Shown piece by piece: positions 13,142-15,965 of a stretch of DNA of 15,965 nucleotides. Source of the stretch: an uncultured Lachnospiraceae bacterium. GTDB taxonomy: Bacteria; Bacillota; Clostridia; Lachnospirales; Lachnospiraceae. The notes below the pieces were generated by a model, which was not told where the DNA came from, searched no databases, and was given only the letters and a program-made list of their open reading frames with translations. Position numbers and translations under genes: made by a program. Location: the NCBI GenBank assembly GCA_902783095.1, contig CACZPX010000214.1, positions 1 through 15,965 of the forward strand. The letters run 5' to 3'. Each line of letters begins with the position of its first letter. The first letter of the stretch is position 1.

Positions 13142-15871
13142 TCACCCGGCCGGCGCAAACGTGGACATTGCGATGCCCAGCCCTTCATAAAAGACGTTTT
13201 CTGTCTCGTCGCTTTCCGCCACGTCCTCCGTTGCGGCAAAGACCGCCAGACCGTCCGGCAGGGTCCGGACGTAGACCGTCCGATACAGCGTGACGGACGG
13301 ATCGTCCTCGTCGGTCTCCGTATAAAAGATGTAATAATAGGTCTCCCCGTAGATCTCGCTGGAGTAGATCTGCCCGTCAAACGCGGCGATCCGGCTGTTG
13401 CCCTCGATATTGGCCCGGTACCAGGCGTTCAGGTAATCGCTCGCGGTCCCCGTGCCCTGGTAGCGCACCACCGTGAGCAGCGGCCAGTCGTCCGTGCCGA
13501 GCGGGCTGATCACCACGCTGTTGTCAAAGACGGAGTACGTCGCCGTATCCTTCGCCATCACCGTAAAGGTGCCGTTGTTGTTGGAGACGGTCACGTAGCC
13601 GGGCTCGCCGTGCTCCACTTCCTCGTCGGGCAGGTCGCCGCCGTCAAATTCCACTGCCTTGATGTCCAGTTCCGCCTGCACGCTCTCCAGCCCCTGCAGG
13701 TTCATCAGCGTGCGCAGATCGCAGTCGATCACGAACACGTCGCTGCCGTCAAAGGACTCCTCCCCGTCCTTGCCGGACAGATAGTCTGTCCAGAAGGCGT
13801 CGGACGGGTCGGCAGGGTTGACGAACAGGCCGTTCCAGTCGATGGTATTGTTGGCGATCGTAATGCCGCCATAGGGCAGATCGGTGGTCTCGATCAGATA
13901 GTATTGCCGGCTGCCGCTCCAGGTCTCCACGGCCACCTGGCAGTGCCCCGGCGTGAGCACGATCATGGGATGCAGCGTCATGGACTGCAGGCAGCTTGCC
14001 ATGAGCAGACTGGTCTCGATGCAGATGCCGGACTTCTGCGCCAGCACCTGATCCGGCGTCAGCACGTGCTGGTGCGCCGCATAGGAATAGGCGTCGTTCG
14101 TGTAGCGCACGCCCAGCTCCGAGATGGCCTTCTGGACCGCGGCCACCTGCAGCTTGGTCGTGATCTCCTCACTGACGCCGTACCCGTTCTGATAGCCGGG
14201 CAGGATGCCCCAGCTGCTGTTTAGGGACTCCAGATATCTGGTAGCCGTCTGCTTGATCACGCTCACGGCCTCGGACTCCGGCCGCATCCAGCCCAGCAGA
14301 TTGAACTGGGCCGTCACGCCGAATTCGTTGGTGGTATAGAAGACGTCGTACAGGCTGTACAGGGTCAGCTGCCTGCTCTCCTGCACCAACACGGTGCCGG
14401 TCTCGTTGTCGGTGATCTTCAGGCGCAGCGTGGTCGTGCGCGAGCTGGACAGATCCGGCAGATCGATCAGGACCGGCGGCTTGATCATCAGATACTGGGG
14501 CTGCTGTGTGAGCGTCACCTTCTGTTCCTGCGGCTGCGTAAAGCCCACCACCTCGGTCTCGATCAGCACGTCCTGCTTTTCCCGCGTGGTGGAGAACGTC
14601 AGGTTCACCACGGAGTCCAGACCGGCATAGGTGTTGGGATAGACCTCCCCGGCGATCTCATACACGGCGTGGAAACTCTCCGACGCGGATCCCGCAGACA
14701 CGTCAAAGGCGCCGCCCCCGCAGGCCGTCTCCGCGGCCTGCAGCGTCTGCGAAAAGATCCCGGAGAACAGCCCGCGGTCCATCTCAAAGGCGTTGTACAT
14801 GGCGTCCAGCGCCTGCATGTTGTATTTATTGTCCAGCGTATAGTAGTAATCAGACAGTTCCGCAAAGTTGTACAGTTCCAGCGTCACCTCGTTGCGGCCG
14901 CTGTAAAAGTAGTACAGACTCTGGGCCAGGAGCGTGAGTTGATCCGTATTCATGTCCCAGATGCGCGCCACCAGCGCGGGCTTGTCCATCTTCCGATAGT
15001 CATCCTGCAGGCCCTTGACCGCGCCGTAGAAAGCCTCCAGGTATTCATTGCTGTAATCGTCGTCTTCATAGTCGTTCATGAAGCCGTAGTGATCCAGATA
15101 CAGTTCCAGCTGACGGATGTAAAAATCCGAAAGCGCCAGCATGTCGTCCGCCGCGCTCCCGATCTGCAAAAGCAGGGCCTCCGTCTGTCTCTGTACGGCG
15201 CGGCCGGTCTCTCCCGCCGGCGCAGGCGCCGCTTCCAGCGCTTTCTTTACGGCGGCCAGATCCGCCTGCAGCGCATCCAATGCCCGATTCTGCGCCTCGA
15301 GCTCCGGCACATAGGTACCGAGGGCCGTCCCGGCGTTCTCGCCCGAACGGTAGACGTCGTACACCGTCTTTGTGGCTTCCGCGAGCGTTCCGGCGATCTT
15401 CGCGCCGTCGCTGCAGATCTGCCGGAGGGCGGGGAGCTGCCCGGCAAGCGCCTGCATCCAGGCATCCGCCGGCCCGTCCGCCGCCTGTTCTGTCGTCTCC
15501 GCCGGGGTCGTCTGCTGCGCCGCTTCCGTCGTATGCGTCTCCTTATCTCCCGTCAGTTTCGGGATCAGGATCACAGCCGCGACCGCCAGGACCGCCACGC
15601 AGAGGACGGCCAGGACGATCTTTGCCGCCGTATTCTTCTTTTTGGGCGGCTGCTGCCCCATGCCCGCCGCGACTTGCGTCCCGTAGGGCGGCTGTCCCCA
15701 GCCGTACTGCGGCCCCGTACGCTGCTGCGTTCCCATCTCCTGCCGCGGCACTTGGCCCTGATAAGGCATCTGATGCACCGGCACCGCCTGCCGCACCGTT
15801 TTGGCACCGCAGACGGTACAGAAGTCCGCGCCTTCCGGCAGCTTTGCGCCGCAATTGCTGCAATAGTCCAT
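13142..15871 (-). CDS. Zinc-ribbon, membrane-anchored transglutaminase-like protein (909 aa)
   Basis: This is an uncharacterised large envelope protein. Residues 3-22 form a zinc ribbon with CxxC pairs Cys4/Cys7 and Cys18/Cys21. A Gln/Pro/Gly-rich linker (about 26-77) and KKK lead into one membrane helix at about 84-104. A Thr/Glu/Ala-rich spacer (110-135) precedes a helical region (about 136-380). Beta-rich segments follow, then a transglutaminase-like core at about 590-680. Candidate catalytic residues are Cys617 (SGICIETSLLMASCL), His643 (PGHCQVAVE) and Glu661 or Asp664 (YLIETTDLPYGG). The probable topology is zinc ribbon inside and the remainder outside. The ATG has GGGAGG at a 5-base spacing. 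The stop is 24 bp before the rnpB -35. Whether the core is a protease, a cross-linking enzyme or inactive cannot be told. Confidence 0.85.
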   Translation of the reverse strand: MDYCSNCGAKLPEGADFCTVCGAKTVRQAVPVHQMPYQGQVPRQEMGTQQRTGPQYGWGQPPYGTQVAAGMGQQPPKKKNTAAKIVLAVLCVAVLAVAAVILIPKLTGDKETHTTEAAQQTTPAETTEQAADGPADAWMQALAGQLPALRQICSDGAKIAGTLAEATKTVYDVYRSGENAGTALGTYVPELEAQNRALDALQADLAAVKKALEAAPAPAGETGRAVQRQTEALLLQIGSAADDMLALSDFYIRQLELYLDHYGFMNDYEDDDYSNEYLEAFYGAVKGLQDDYRKMDKPALVARIWDMNTDQLTLLAQSLYYFYSGRNEVTLELYNFAELSDYYYTLDNKYNMQALDAMYNAFEMDRGLFSGIFSQTLQAAETACGGGAFDVSAGSASESFHAVYEIAGEVYPNTYAGLDSVVNLTFSTTREKQDVLIETEVVGFTQPQEQKVTLTQQPQYLMIKPPVLIDLPDLSSSRTTTLRLKITDNETGTVLVQESRQLTLYSLYDVFYTTNEFGVTAQFNLLGWMRPESEAVSVIKQTATRYLESLNSSWGILPGYQNGYGVSEEITTKLQVAAVQKAISELGVRYTNDAYSYAAHQHVLTPDQVLAQKSGICIETSLLMASCLQSMTLHPMIVLTPGHCQVAVETWSGSRQYYLIETTDLPYGGITIANNTIDWNGLFVNPADPSDAFWTDYLSGKDGEESFDGSDVFVIDCDLRTLMNLQGLESVQAELDIKAVEFDGGDLPDEEVEHGEPGYVTVSNNNGTFTVMAKDTATYSVFDNSVVISPLGTDDWPLLTVVRYQGTGTASDYLNAWYRANIEGNSRIAAFDGQIYSSEIYGETYYYIFYTETDEDDPSVTLYRTVYVRTLPDGLAVFAATEDVAESDETENVFYEGLGIAMSTFAPAG

Positions 15872-15889
15872 TGTATCCTCCCTGAGTCC

Positions 15890-15898
15890 GGTATAACA
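15890..15898 (-). promoter_or_regulatory. Possible extended -10 element of the 909-aa gene
   Basis: On the minus strand TGTTATACC forms a TGn-TATACC extended -10, 18 bases before the ATG. No convincing -35 is present at 16-18 bases. If used, the leader would be very short. Read-through from the upstream gene is an alternative. Confidence 0.25.
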
Positions 15899-15913
15899 GG
15901 TCCCGCGCCGGCG

Positions 15914-15965
15914 TTACGGCCTGTCCTTGCGCGGTCTGTCCGTCTTTTCTTCCTTTGTCTTTGGC
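15914..15965 (-). CDS. Probable C-terminal end of an upstream gene (partial)
   Basis: One minus-strand frame entering from the right edge reads PKTKEEKTDRPRKDRP and then TAA at 15914-15916, 42 bp ahead of the 909-aa gene. A highly charged Lys/Arg/Glu tail is a plausible protein C-terminus, and the neighbours have the same orientation. Only 16 codons are visible, so it could be a chance reading; the family cannot be told. Confidence 0.35.
   Translation of the reverse strand, partial: PKTKEEKTDRPRKDRP

Overview
The window is about 16 kb of GC-rich DNA in which every recognisable gene lies on the minus strand, so transcription runs from high to low coordinates. The gene content points to an anaerobic member of the Clostridia, most likely a GC-rich Lachnospiraceae-type gut organism. 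The evidence is an electron-bifurcating NfnAB pair, KtrAB potassium transport, a class A RNase P RNA in a Firmicutes context, the order rpmE-DUF1385-prmC-prfA, GGAGG ribosome binding sites, and large secreted proteins with transglutaminase, FnIII and Ig-like repeats. The family-level assignment is an inference.

Layout in transcription order. (1) 15914-15965 is probably the C-terminal tail of an upstream gene. (2) 13142-15871 encodes a 909-aa zinc-ribbon/membrane-anchor/transglutaminase-like protein. (3) 12745-13085 is the RNase P RNA gene rnpB with its own sigma-A promoter. (4) ktrB (11371-12708) and ktrA (10702-11349) encode a K+ uptake channel and its nucleotide-binding gating subunit. (5) A 217-bp AT-rich regulatory gap holds a strong promoter overlapping nested palindromes, followed by nfnA (9642-10484) and nfnB (8248-9639) and a good intrinsic terminator. 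(6) alaA, an alanine-type aminotransferase, occupies 6900-8123. (7) A strong extended -10 promoter drives rpmE (ribosomal protein L31). (8) A 297-bp gap that is almost entirely foldable leads into DUF1385, prmC, prfA and a 979-aa secreted transglutaminase-like protein. The coding joints from DUF1385 onward overlap or abut, which indicates translational coupling. (9) A 93-aa secreted/membrane protein and a terminator at the left edge end the window.

Functional connections. PrmC methylates the GGQ glutamine of release factors, and its gene overlaps that of its substrate RF1. NfnA and NfnB form one complex that links NADH, NADPH and ferredoxin; the aminotransferase next door consumes or produces glutamate. 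KtrA and KtrB form one K+ transporter. The two large transglutaminase-like proteins lie at opposite ends of the window and are not closely similar to each other.

Most of the window is ordinary core genome. The part that deserves attention is the structured intergenic region at 6326-6580. On the transcribed strand it has three stems capped by GCGAAGC, a perfect 14-bp hairpin, and a closing stem that is mutually exclusive with a terminator-like hairpin just upstream of DUF1385. It could be an attenuator or cis-regulatory RNA, or a dispersed palindromic repeat. The sequence alone does not decide between them. No CRISPR array, tRNA, prophage or recognisable insertion sequence was seen.
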